DNA from: Fimbriiglobus sp.
GTDB lineage: Bacteria > Planctomycetota > Planctomycetia > Gemmatales > Gemmataceae
Direction of reading: 5' to 3'
NCBI GenBank assembly: GCA_025459365.1
Contig: JALOQR010000043.1
Location: 1-37,814, forward strand
DNA: 37,814 bases
Shown: in pieces, positions 1 to 9,375 of the stretch
Numbering within the stretch: the stretch's first letter is position 1
Layout of the letters: each line of letters opens with the position of its first letter
Made by a program: the position numbers and the translations under genes
Notes under the pieces: generated by a model
Told to the model about the DNA's origin: nothing
What the model saw: only the letters and a program-made list of their open reading frames with translations
Databases searched by the model: none

Positions 1-235
1 CGGACAACTACTTCGACCGCGTGTGAAGGACATCAAGGAAGAGAAACTCCGCAAGTATGCGGCGATGGTATGCGGCATGGACGACGCCGTCGGCAAGCGG
101 AAGAATCGCTGCAAGCCGTGGTGGTGGTGTCGCGGGGTCGCCCGCGATGGGGGGCTTGCGATGCGTGACACCATTCTGGCCCTCGAACTGGGCCGGCACA
201 AGAGCGTGGCGTGGGGTTTTCGCTCCACGAGCACC

Positions 236-955
236 TCACTCCGGCGCCAGCACCTGTTGCCACCGTCGCGGTACCTCGTTCCACGCCTCCGTGTAGGTCC
301 GCTCCAGCGGCACGTTGACGTACCGCTCCGGGGTCGGGGTGAGGAACAGTGGCATGTCGGGCAGGGTGCCGCCGACCGCCACCGGTTCCACGAACGCCCG
401 CTTCCGCTCGGCCGACAGGTAGGACACGAGGCTGAGGCGGCGGTCCGCCGGCAGGGCGAACGACGTGTCGGTGTACTCGCCCCAGATGACTGGGTGGATG
501 CCCTCAGGGTCGCGGGGGCTGGGCGGCAGCAGGTCGGCGATCAGCAGGTGGACGCCGCTGTTCAGGTACTCGACCGCCTTCGCCACGAACGACCGCAGCC
601 CGTGCCGGCTGCTCTTGTTCCCCGGCGACACGATCTCGATGACCGCCACCACCTCGTCGCCGCTGGTCCGCCGCACGGTCACCTGCTTCGTCCGGCGGGA
701 GTACACCTCCTCTTCCAGCCACACCTTGGGCGGGGCCACGGCCAGGGCCACCCCGCCCTCGTTTCCCGGTCCTTCGGTAGGCACCCGCAGGGCGAGGACG
801 TCGGGCGTACCGGGGCCGGCCACCTGTTCGGCCATGGCGTAGTGGTCCGGGGGAAGCCCGCCGTGATTCAGGGCACGGCACATGGCGGCGATGTAGAAGC
901 CGTGGAAGTGGTGGAACACCCCGGCGTCCACCCGCGTCCAGTCGTGAATCGGCAT
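236..955 (-). CDS. DUF4058-like conserved hypothetical protein (MPIHDWTRVDAG... N-terminus)
   Basis: Minus-strand ORF; internal start at 955 gives MPIHDWTRVDAGVFHHFHGFYIAAMCRALNHGGLPPDHYA, the N-terminus I associate with a planctomycete family usually labelled DUF4058. Confidence 0.7.
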   Translation of the reverse strand: MPIHDWTRVDAGVFHHFHGFYIAAMCRALNHGGLPPDHYAMAEQVAGPGTPDVLALRVPTEGPGNEGGVALAVAPPKVWLEEEVYSRRTKQVTVRRTSGDEVVAVIEIVSPGNKSSRHGLRSFVAKAVEYLNSGVHLLIADLLPPSPRDPEGIHPVIWGEYTDTSFALPADRRLSLVSYLSAERKRAFVEPVAVGGTLPDMPLFLTPTPERYVNVPLERTYTEAWNEVPRRWQQVLAPE

Positions 956-1019
956 GGCACACCTCCGGAACGGCACCGCCATTATCGGGGTCGCCGGGCG
1001 GGCGGCACAAGTGCGGCCC

Positions 1020-2450
1020 TTACTCCCCCACCACGTTCGCCTCGATCACCCGCATCGACCGCCACTTGCCGCCACGGAAGCGAATCAGGAACGCCACCGC
1101 CAGAGCGAAAATGTACGCACTGGCGGCTACCCACGCCCCGTAGATGCCCCATCCGAGCCTCGCCGCCAGCACGGTTGGTAGCACCATCACCGGCCACGCC
1201 AGCCCCACGGCCAGCAGTGCAACGAACCGCGTATCGCCGGCTCCCCGAAGGGCGTAGTTGACGGTCACGTTCACCGCATCGCCGACCGTATAGACCGCCA
1301 CGAACAGCAACAGGGTTTGAACGACAGGCTGAAGCTGCGACCATTCTTCGTCCTTCGCCCACACGCCGAACGGCCAGGTGAAGACCCACGGCACCACGGC
1401 ATACAGCACCGACACCGCCAGAGCGTACCCCAGGTTTAACTTCATGCCGGCCCAGGTGGTCTGTTCGGATCGATCGGGGCGGCCCTCCCCCTGCCGTCGG
1501 CCGACCAGAATCTCGACCCCCTGGCCGATCCCCACGAGCGGCAGGAACGCGACCAGGTTGATGGTGAACGCCACCGTGGTGGCCGCGGCCTCCAACTTGC
1601 TCATCAGGCCGGTCAGGAAGACGAACACGGTCCAGGCGGTCATATCGACGGCGTGCATCAGCCCGTTCGGTAGCCCGAAGCGGAGCATCCGCCGCAGGAG
1701 TGGAGCATCGAGCCGCCAACCCGAGCGAATGCGGAACTCCGTCTCGAATCGCCGGGGGAGGAGCAACCCCAGGCCGAACACGGCCGCCGCGGCCGCCCCA
1801 CAGGCGGTGGCGTACCCTGCGCCGGCCGGGCCGAGGCGGGGGAAACCCCACTCCCCGAGAATCCAGGCATAGGCGAGGGGGGCGTTCACCCCCAGGCCCA
1901 CGGCGTTCACGACCAGCACGGCCCAGGTCTTTCCGCGCCCGGAGTAGAACGCGTTCACCACCGCCACCACCGCCGCGGCCGGGGCCGACAGGCAGAGCGA
2001 GCAGAAATACTCGGCTTCCAACCGGGCTACCTCCGGTGCGTGCCCGATCGTCTCGAAGACCCAGGCGATCGGCCCGACCGCTGGCACCAACAGCAAGAAC
2101 AAGCAACCGCCGATGGCGGTCATGCGAAACGCTTGCCACAGCACTGGCCCGACCCGCTCCGGGCGACCCGCCCCGAGATACTGAGACACGAACACCGAAG
2201 TGTACTGGGCGGTGTGCTGAAGCAACCCGAACAAGGTGCTGAAGAGCATGACCGCCGACATCGAAGCCGCAGCTTCGTCGTTGCCGTTCCAGGTGAGAAA
2301 GATGCGATCGAGGGAGAGCTGCAGCGTGAGGAAGCCGGCGCTCAGCACCAGTGGAACGGCCAGTTGCAGAAGTTCGCGGAACCCGCCGGGCACGGGGTGC
2401 GAGTGGCCGACCTCAGGACTGTTGGCCGGCAGCGGGTCATCGTTTGGCAT
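1020..2450 (-). CDS. MATE family efflux transporter
   Basis: ORF 1020..2540; likely start MPNDDPLPANSPEV at 2450. Hydrophobic multi-TM protein with ELLQLAVPLVLSAGFLTLQLSLDRIFL and GIGQGVEILVGRRQGEGR-type MATE motifs. The upstream in-frame part is palindrome sequence. Confidence 0.85.
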   Translation of the reverse strand: MPNDDPLPANSPEVGHSHPVPGGFRELLQLAVPLVLSAGFLTLQLSLDRIFLTWNGNDEAAASMSAVMLFSTLFGLLQHTAQYTSVFVSQYLGAGRPERVGPVLWQAFRMTAIGGCLFLLLVPAVGPIAWVFETIGHAPEVARLEAEYFCSLCLSAPAAAVVAVVNAFYSGRGKTWAVLVVNAVGLGVNAPLAYAWILGEWGFPRLGPAGAGYATACGAAAAAVFGLGLLLPRRFETEFRIRSGWRLDAPLLRRMLRFGLPNGLMHAVDMTAWTVFVFLTGLMSKLEAAATTVAFTINLVAFLPLVGIGQGVEILVGRRQGEGRPDRSEQTTWAGMKLNLGYALAVSVLYAVVPWVFTWPFGVWAKDEEWSQLQPVVQTLLLFVAVYTVGDAVNVTVNYALRGAGDTRFVALLAVGLAWPVMVLPTVLAARLGWGIYGAWVAASAYIFALAVAFLIRFRGGKWRSMRVIEANVVGE

Positions 2451-2469
2451 GTCGCACCCCAAAAGCGTT

Positions 2470-2535
2470 CGGAGGCCCGACTGTGTGGGAAGGCGCCAAA
2501 AGCCACTGGCGCCTTCCCACACAGTCGGGCCTCCG
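2470..2535. repeat. Perfect 29-bp inverted repeat (8-nt loop), intergenic
   Basis: cggaggcccgactgtgtgggaaggcgcca / aaagccac / tggcgccttcccacacagtcgggcctccg read directly. Confidence 0.9.
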
Positions 2536-2550
2536 TCCAACCTGCTCGCG

Positions 2551-3279
2551 TTACTTCAGTGGCAGCAGCCACACGTTCCGGTATTGCACGCTGTGCCCGT
2601 GGTCTTGCAGGAGAATCGGGCCGGGCTTGCTCGGGTCGCCGCCGCGGCCGGCGGTGGTGTTGTCCGACTTCACCTCGGCGTTGTCGTGCACCTTCACCCC
2701 ATTGTGGTACACCGTCATCCGCACGTTCTCGACCTTCTTGCCGTCCTTGAACACCGGCGGAGTGAACTCGATATCGTAGGCCTGCCACACGGTCGGCGCC
2801 TTGCAGACGTTTTCCTTCGGTGGCAGCAGATCATAGATGGCGGCACAGTCGTTTTTCCCGCTCTTGATACCGTAGCTGTCGAGCACTTGCACTTCGTACC
2901 GCCCCTGGACGTACACTCCGCTGTTCCCGCGGCCCTGGCCCTGTTTCAGCCCTGGCTCATAGGGAATGCGGAACTCGACGTGCAGCTTGAACCGCCCGCC
3001 GAACTCCTCCTTCGTCATGATGTCGCCCTGGCCCTTCACGCCCTCCATCGCTCCGCCGTCGATCAGTTTCCAGCCCGGTTTGTCCTTGCCGTTGGTCTTC
3101 ACCCATTTGTCCATGTCTTTGCCCTCGAACAGGACGACCGCGCCAGACGGGGGCGGTGTGCCCTTGGCGTCCTGGAGGTCTTCAGGCTTGGCGGCCTTGA
3201 ACTGGTCGTCCAGTTTCCACTGGGCGAACGCGGGGGCGGCGAGCGTGGCGGCGAGCAGGGCGAAGAGCAGGCGGGTCAT
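2551..3279 (-). CDS. Secreted DUF1080 (3-keto-disaccharide hydrolase-like) protein
   Basis: Start MTRLLFALLAATLAAPAFAQ (signal peptide) then ...GAVVLFEGKDMDKWVKTNGKDKPGWKLIDGGAMEG..., ENVRMTVYHNGVKVHDNAEV; DUF1080 signature. Confidence 0.85.
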   Translation of the reverse strand: MTRLLFALLAATLAAPAFAQWKLDDQFKAAKPEDLQDAKGTPPPSGAVVLFEGKDMDKWVKTNGKDKPGWKLIDGGAMEGVKGQGDIMTKEEFGGRFKLHVEFRIPYEPGLKQGQGRGNSGVYVQGRYEVQVLDSYGIKSGKNDCAAIYDLLPPKENVCKAPTVWQAYDIEFTPPVFKDGKKVENVRMTVYHNGVKVHDNAEVKSDNTTAGRGGDPSKPGPILLQDHGHSVQYRNVWLLPLK

Positions 3280-3378
3280 GACGGGGAACCCATGGGGGAG
3301 GGACCGGAAGGAGTTGTATCGGTGCGGTGTAGTGCGAGTAACCCCCCACCCGCCGGGTTCACTTCGTGAACACCGGCG

Positions 3379-3477
3379 ACCTCCCCCGCAAGGGGGGAGG
3401 TGGGGTTGCTGCTGCTCCCCATCGGTCACCCATGCGAGGAAGTCACCAACCCCCACGTCCCCCGCAAGGGGGGAGGT
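3379..3477. repeat. Two copies of a C-tract/G-tract palindrome (acctcccccgcaaggggggaggt and gtcccccgcaaggggggaggt)
   Basis: Direct reading: copies at about 3379-3401 and 3457-3477 in the mutS2-DUF1080 intergenic region. Confidence 0.75.
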
Positions 3478-3521
3478 CGCCGCACGGAGCACGGCGACGG
3501 CGGTGGGTGGGGGGGGTGGAT

Positions 3522-5480
3522 TCACCCCGCCGGGAAGATCTCGTCGAAGGGCACTTCCCATTGACCGAGGCCGACGCTCACCAGCACCGTCTGCTTCGCG
3601 GCGTTCACCTTCACCACCTTGCCGACGCTGTCGAACCGGCTCACCCGCACGGCCGCGTTCGGCTTGAGCGCCGCCCGCAGGGCGTTCAACTCCTCTTGCT
3701 CGGCCTTCTCGCGCTCGGCCTGCTTCATCTTCCGCTCATACTCCGCCTTCTGTTGGTCGGCTTCGTGCTGCGCCGCCAACGCTGCCTGTCGCGCTTTCTC
3801 GGCGTCTTCCCGCAGTTCCTGCAACCGGGCGAGTTCGCCGGTCTTCCCCTTCTTTCGCTTCAGGTAGCGGTGGGCACGCTGGAGCAGTTCCTTCGGTAGC
3901 TTCAGTCGGCGGGCGATGCGGAGGGCGTTGCTCATGCCGAACTGACCGATGTGCAGGCGGTACGTCGGCCGCAGGGTTTCGATGTCGAACTCGACCGCCC
4001 CGTTCTCCGCCCGCGGGTTGTTGAAGGCGTACGTCTTCAGGTCGCCGAGGTGGGTCGTGACGATAGCTCGCACGCCCCGCTGGTCGAGGGCGTCGAGGAT
4101 CGCCCGGCCGAGGGCGGCGCCTTCGGTCGGGTCGGTGCCGGCCCCGAGTTCGTCGAGCAGCACCAGGCTGTTCTCGTCGGCGGTTTTCAGGATGTCGGCG
4201 ATGCGGGTGATGTGCGAACTGAACGTGCTGAGCGACTGTTCCAGGCTTTGCTCATCGCCGATGTCGGAGAGGATGTGCGAGAACACCGGCACCATACTTC
4301 CCGCCGCCGCCGGGATGTGCATCCCGCACTGGGCCATGACCGCCAGCAACCCGACCGTCTTCAGCGTGACCGTCTTCCCGCCCGTGTTCGGCCCGGTGAT
4401 GATGAGCAGGTTGAACCCCAATCCCAACCTTACCTCGATCGGTACGACCTGCTTCAGCGGTTTGGCGGCGGGGCCTGCGGTGGGCGGAGCGACGATCAGG
4501 CCGGGTTTGTTCCCCTGCTCGCTCTTCTGCTCGGCGGTGCGGAAGATGTTCAAAAGCACCGGGTGGCGGGCGTTGCGGAGCCACAACCGGCCGTCGGTGG
4601 TGACGTCCGGCGGGTGCATGTCGAACTCGCGGGCATATCGGGCGCGGGCGGTGATGAAGTCGAGCCGGGCGATGATCTCGAGGCTGTAACTGAGGGGCTT
4701 GGCGATGCGGCCGACCTCGCCGCTCAGCCGTCGCAAAATCCTTTTCACCTCGCGGTCTTCTTCGGCCTTCAGCGTCACCCGCTCGGCGCTCAGGTGGGCG
4801 ATGCTCGCCGGTTCCACGAACACCGTCTCGCCCGTGCCGCTTACCCGGTGGACGATCCCCTCCACCTTGTGCCGGTGGTTCACCGCCACCGGCAACACGT
4901 AGTGGTCGCCGTTCACGGTGGCGTTCGGGTAGCTCAGGATCTTCCGCAACTCGGGGTCGCGGAGGAGTCGCTTCACCTCGTTTTTCACCTTTTCGTCGAG
5001 TTCGAACAACTTCTGGCGGACGGCGGAGAGGTCGCGGCTGGCGACATCGAGCACATGCCCACGGCCGTCGATGCACCCGCCGATGCTGCGGCTCACCGGG
5101 CCAAAGTCTTCGATGCCGGCGAGCAATTCGATGAGGGCTTCGAGGTTTTGGCTCAGCCGCATGCGGTAGCGGAACACGTTCCCGGTGCAGGCGAGCGTTT
5201 CGGCGACTTGCAGGAGTTGTTCGGCACTGAGCATGGTGCCGATGGCGGCCCGTTTCACGAGCAATCGGACATCATGCAAACCGGAGAGCGGCGGGGGCTG
5301 GTTCTGATCGAGAGCTGCCACCATTTCGGACACAAGTGTGATTTCCGAGCGGATCTTCTCCACGTTTGTGGATGGTTCGACCGCCCGGCACAGGTCGCGG
5401 CCCAACGACGACGCCGCATAACCGGCGAGCAACTCGCGGACCTTGTCGAACTCCAACAGGCCCAGCGTGTGGGTATCCAT
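3522..5480 (-). CDS. mutS2: MutS2-family ATPase, apparently lacking the C-terminal Smr domain
   Basis: MDTHTLGLLEFDKVRELLAGYAASSLGRDLC start; Walker A ITGPNTGGKTVTLKTVGLL; LLDELGAGTDPTEGAALGRAILD; ends soon after KOW-like AVRVSRFDSVGKVVKVNAAKQTVLVSVGLGQWEVPFDEIFPAG. Confidence 0.88.
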   Translation of the reverse strand: MDTHTLGLLEFDKVRELLAGYAASSLGRDLCRAVEPSTNVEKIRSEITLVSEMVAALDQNQPPPLSGLHDVRLLVKRAAIGTMLSAEQLLQVAETLACTGNVFRYRMRLSQNLEALIELLAGIEDFGPVSRSIGGCIDGRGHVLDVASRDLSAVRQKLFELDEKVKNEVKRLLRDPELRKILSYPNATVNGDHYVLPVAVNHRHKVEGIVHRVSGTGETVFVEPASIAHLSAERVTLKAEEDREVKRILRRLSGEVGRIAKPLSYSLEIIARLDFITARARYAREFDMHPPDVTTDGRLWLRNARHPVLLNIFRTAEQKSEQGNKPGLIVAPPTAGPAAKPLKQVVPIEVRLGLGFNLLIITGPNTGGKTVTLKTVGLLAVMAQCGMHIPAAAGSMVPVFSHILSDIGDEQSLEQSLSTFSSHITRIADILKTADENSLVLLDELGAGTDPTEGAALGRAILDALDQRGVRAIVTTHLGDLKTYAFNNPRAENGAVEFDIETLRPTYRLHIGQFGMSNALRIARRLKLPKELLQRAHRYLKRKKGKTGELARLQELREDAEKARQAALAAQHEADQQKAEYERKMKQAEREKAEQEELNALRAALKPNAAVRVSRFDSVGKVVKVNAAKQTVLVSVGLGQWEVPFDEIFPAG

Positions 5481-5556
5481 AATCAATGGCGGTGGTGCGG
5501 TGGCGTTCATGCCCGACGGGACAGACCACCCGGCGGGCAGGTTCGCTGAATTGTAT

Positions 5557-5637
5557 CCGCTCGTTACGAGCCGCGACCGCCAGGGAGCGGGGGTATCATC
5601 ACCCCGCTCCCTGGCGGTCGCGGTTCGTAACGAGCGG
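5557..5637. repeat. 36-bp inverted repeat (one G:T wobble, 9-nt loop) between the VPS10-like gene and mutS2
   Basis: ccgctcgttacgagccgcgaccgccagggagcgggg / gtatcatca / ccccgctccctggcggtcgcggttcgtaacgagcgg. Confidence 0.9.
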
Positions 5638-5643
5638 TTCGCG

Positions 5644-8600
5644 TCACTTCCCCGGCGGCAAGCGGCCCGGCGTCCAGGGCACGCCGGCCGCGTCGAGTGC
5701 TTTCTCGATCGCCGGCACATCTTTCTCGGCGATACCGCGCACGGCGGTCGTCACCTCGGCCAGTTCCTCCAGCCCGATCTTGAGCGACTGCTTGGCGGTG
5801 CCGGTGGGCAGGGCCACGGCATCGTCGTTCGTGCCGCCAGCGTAGGAAATCCGGCTGGCGATGCTATCCGGCACGTTCTCCTGGCGAGCGGCCAGGATGC
5901 TGTCGCCGTTCAGCTTCCGCTTCAGCACCCGCAACTGTTCGGCCAGTTGGGTGAGCTTCGCGTCGGTGGCGTCGTCGGGCTTGGCGGCCAGTTTGATCGC
6001 CTTCCGCATGGCGTCCACTTTGGCCGTCAGTTCGTCGGCGGTCTTGGTGGTGGCGAGCAGTTGCTTGCCGGCCGTGCGGACTTCCTTGTTGAAGGCGGCG
6101 ATGGCGGCAAAGTCGTCGGCCTTCAGCGTGCTCAGCGGGTCGGGCAGCACCTCGAACGCCACCGGCTCGGTGAGCTTGGCGCTCACCCCGCCCTGCCGCT
6201 TGAACAGTTGGGCGGTGTACTTGCCGGGGGTCACCATCGGGCCGTATCCGCCGTTCGGGGCGTCCGGGTTGGTGCCGCCCTGCCGCAGGTTCCACGTCAG
6301 CGAGTGCACGCCCTCGCCCGTCGGGGCGGCGAGCTGGTAGATCACATCGCCGCTGCTGTCGGCGATGGTCATCGTCACCGTTGGGGCTTCTTCTTCCGCT
6401 TCGGCTCGCAGGTCGTCGAGGCTCGGGTAGTCGATGTCCTTGCCCGCCTTCTTCGCCTCGGCTTCCTTCTCCTTGCGGAGTTGTTTCTTCGTCTTGAGCG
6501 TGTCCTTCAGTGTGAGGGTGAAGGTCGCCCCGAACGGCGGGTTGTCGGCGAAGTAGTGGGCCGACCCCTGGAAACTCTTGCCGCCGCCGCCGAGTTGCGA
6601 CGACTGCACATAGGCGTACACCCGCCCCGGCGGGAGGATCGAGTTGGTCTTCACCGCCGCTTCGGTGGTCAGCTTTCGCAGGGCCGAGTAGTCGTCGAGC
6701 ACGTAGAACCCGCGGCCGAAGGTACACACGAGCAGGTCGTTGTTGTGCTTCTGGATGGCGAGGTCTTTCACCTGGATCGTCGGCAGCCCATTCTTCATGC
6801 GGTGCCACTTCTTGCCGCCGTCGAACGTGACGTACAACCCGAACTCGGTGCCACAGAATAGTAAGTCGGGGTTTACGTGGTCTTCGGCGATGGCGTACAC
6901 CGTGCCTCGTTCGGGTAGGTCGCCGGCGATGCTCGCCCACGTCTTGCCGGCGTCGGTGCTCTTGCACAGGTACGGCTTGAAGTCGGCGTTCTTGTGGTTG
7001 TCGAACGCGGCGAACACGGTGTTGGCGTCGTGTTGGCTGGTGAGGAGCTTGCTCACGTAGGTGCCCTCCGGCACGTTCGCCACTTTCTCCACCTTCGTCC
7101 AGTTCTTGCCACCGTCGGCAGTGATCTGGATCAGCCCGTCATCGGTGCCGACGTACAGCAGCCCGTCCGTCTTCATCGACTCGGCCAGCGACACGATGTT
7201 CCCGTAGAAGCTGGTGGACACGTGCTTGGCCACCGCTTCGGGCGATTGAATCTTGCCGAACACCTTCAACTTGTCGCGGTCGAGTTGCCGCGTCAGGTCG
7301 GGCGAGATGGCCGTCCAGTTGTCGCCGCGGTCGTCCGAACGGAACAGCTTGTTGGCGGCGAAGTACAGCCGCTTGCTGCTGTGCGGGCTGATGATGAACG
7401 GCGAATCCCAGTTCCACCGCAGCGGCGGCTCGCCCTTGCCGGCCACCGGCTTGATGTCCACACGGTTGCCTGTCTTGCGGTTGTACCGCACGATGCCGGC
7501 GTACTGGTACTCGGCGTACACCGTGTCTGGGTCGTCCGGGTCGACTTTGCAGTGGAAGCCGTCGCCGCCGAGCACGACGTACCAGTCGGCGTTCACGATC
7601 CCGTTGTTGCTCCGGGTGCGGACCGGCCCGCCGAGGGTGTAGTTGTCCTGCGTGCCGCCGTAGATGTGGTAGAACGGCCCGGACTTCGGGTTCTGGTCGA
7701 CGCCGATGTCGTAGAACTGGGTGACCGGCAGGTTCGCCTTGAACACCCACGTCTTGGCCGAGTCGTGGCTCTCGTACACGCCGCCGTCGCAACCGCACAG
7801 GTAGAACTTCGGGTCGGCTGGGTCGATCCAGATGCAGTGGCTATCGACGTGCTTGTCGGCTTCGCCGAGCGGCTTGAGCGTCGCCCCGCCGTCGTCCGAC
7901 ACCTGGTTGTACACGTACATGATGTACAGCCGGTGCTTGTTCACCGGATCGACCACCGGCGTGCAGAAGTACTGCATCTGCTCACTGAACGGGTTCCGCT
8001 TCTCCCACGTCTTGCCGTTGTCGGTGCTGCGGAAGATGCCGCCGGCCTTCTCGGCCGCTTCCACCTGGGCGTAAATCGTATCCGGGTCGGTCGGGGCCAT
8101 GGCCAGCCCGATGCGGCCGAGGTCGCCCCCTGGTAGCCCGGCGGTGATCTTCTTCCACGTTTTGCCGCCGTCGGTGCTGCGGTGCATCCCGCTACCGGGG
8201 CCGCCGTTCACAAGCGTCCAGACGTGCCGGCGGCGCTGGTAGCTGGCCGCGAGAAGTATGTCCGGGTTGCGGGGGTCCATGACCACGTCGGTCACGCCGG
8301 TGTCGTCATCGACGTGCAACACCCGCTCCCAGTTCTTGCCGCCATCGGTCGTCTTGTAGAGGCCGCGGTCGCCTCCTGGCCCCCACAGCGGCCCCTGGGC
8401 AGCGACGTACACCACATCCGGGTTCTTCGGGTGAACCACAATCTTGGCGATGTGCTCGGACTTCTTCAGCCCGACGTGCTGCCAGCTCCGGCCGCCGTCG
8501 GTGCTCTTGTACAGCCCGTCGCCGTAGGCCACGCTCCGCTGGCTGTTGTTCTCCCCGGTGCCCACCCACACGGTGTTCACGTCGTGCGGGCAGATGGTGA

Positions 8601-8877
8601 CGGCCCCGACGCTGAAGCTTCCCTGGTCGTCGAACACGGGGGTGAAAGTGGTGCCGGCGTTGGTCGTCTTCCACACGCCCCCGCTGGCGACGGCGACGTA
8701 GTAGTGAGCGCGATCTTTGGGGTTCACCGCGAGGGCGGCGATCCGGCCCGAGGTGATGGCCGGGCCGACGGAGCGGAGGCGGAAGGCGCCGACCGGCGGG
8801 GTGAAGTCGGGCTTCTTGGGCGGGTCGGCGGGCTGGCCGATCGCGAGAGCGGCGAGCAGGAGAACACCAGCAGACAT
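5644..8877 (-). CDS. VPS10/sortilin-like beta-propeller (BNR/glycosyl hydrolase-like repeat) secreted protein
   Basis: Internal start MSAGVLLLAALAIGQPADPPKK (signal peptide); repeated STDGGKTW/KTTDGGKNWERV motifs; long C-terminal helical region. Confidence 0.85.
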   Translation of the reverse strand: MSAGVLLLAALAIGQPADPPKKPDFTPPVGAFRLRSVGPAITSGRIAALAVNPKDRAHYYVAVASGGVWKTTNAGTTFTPVFDDQGSFSVGAVTICPHDVNTVWVGTGENNSQRSVAYGDGLYKSTDGGRSWQHVGLKKSEHIAKIVVHPKNPDVVYVAAQGPLWGPGGDRGLYKTTDGGKNWERVLHVDDDTGVTDVVMDPRNPDILLAASYQRRRHVWTLVNGGPGSGMHRSTDGGKTWKKITAGLPGGDLGRIGLAMAPTDPDTIYAQVEAAEKAGGIFRSTDNGKTWEKRNPFSEQMQYFCTPVVDPVNKHRLYIMYVYNQVSDDGGATLKPLGEADKHVDSHCIWIDPADPKFYLCGCDGGVYESHDSAKTWVFKANLPVTQFYDIGVDQNPKSGPFYHIYGGTQDNYTLGGPVRTRSNNGIVNADWYVVLGGDGFHCKVDPDDPDTVYAEYQYAGIVRYNRKTGNRVDIKPVAGKGEPPLRWNWDSPFIISPHSSKRLYFAANKLFRSDDRGDNWTAISPDLTRQLDRDKLKVFGKIQSPEAVAKHVSTSFYGNIVSLAESMKTDGLLYVGTDDGLIQITADGGKNWTKVEKVANVPEGTYVSKLLTSQHDANTVFAAFDNHKNADFKPYLCKSTDAGKTWASIAGDLPERGTVYAIAEDHVNPDLLFCGTEFGLYVTFDGGKKWHRMKNGLPTIQVKDLAIQKHNNDLLVCTFGRGFYVLDDYSALRKLTTEAAVKTNSILPPGRVYAYVQSSQLGGGGKSFQGSAHYFADNPPFGATFTLTLKDTLKTKKQLRKEKEAEAKKAGKDIDYPSLDDLRAEAEEEAPTVTMTIADSSGDVIYQLAAPTGEGVHSLTWNLRQGGTNPDAPNGGYGPMVTPGKYTAQLFKRQGGVSAKLTEPVAFEVLPDPLSTLKADDFAAIAAFNKEVRTAGKQLLATTKTADELTAKVDAMRKAIKLAAKPDDATDAKLTQLAEQLRVLKRKLNGDSILAARQENVPDSIASRISYAGGTNDDAVALPTGTAKQSLKIGLEELAEVTTAVRGIAEKDVPAIEKALDAAGVPWTPGRLPPGK

Positions 8878-9375
8878 TGGCAGCGTCCGGAGGGTTGTGA
8901 GGAAGGAAAGCACGAGAGGAGTTGTACCGATAGCGCTCAGCAAGGCGACGGCGCGACGCCGGAACCGCCGCACGGTGCGGGGCAGGGGGCTTCCCCGCAC
9001 CATGCGGGCACCCCATTCAGTGGCCGCATTTGCTTGCGGTGTTCGCACGTTCCTTCCACCGGTGGTACCGGCCGACCGGGCACCCCGGCTGACGCAAGAT
9101 CGCCAAGATGGCCACAGATAACCCCTGCACGCATTTTGTCCCAAGCTCATTAGGGATCAAGGGTTGTGACAGTTCGCCTGCTGGGGTGCTTCCGGAGTTC
9201 GCTTCGACAGGCCGACAACATGAATGGTGGGGGGTGGCGAGCTATCGCGGAGGTAGATGCCCAACACGACGCAGCCCCTTCGGTTCGCCCGACCCATCGC
9301 CTTGACAGAAAATCGGCCGGCGGGTACACGCCCGCCGCTTCGGTGCGGACTCCGCGCCGGGCGGGGGGACCGTCG

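Noticed and set aside
2-26. Possible C-terminus DNYFDRV* of an upstream plus-strand gene
   Set aside because: Only 7 codons are visible, so the product cannot be identified.
23-1261. 412-aa plus-strand ORF and similar long Arg/Pro-rich ORFs opposite genes (e.g. 3951..5549, 6994..8136, 29059..30450, 34500..36239)
   Set aside because: High-GC shadow ORFs on the strand opposite well-supported genes, with low-complexity or His/Arg/Val-rich composition and no domain motifs.
3366-3530. CRISPR-like repeat pair in the mutS2/DUF1080 gap
   Set aside because: Only two copies of a G/C-tract palindrome, with no regular spacers and no cas genes.
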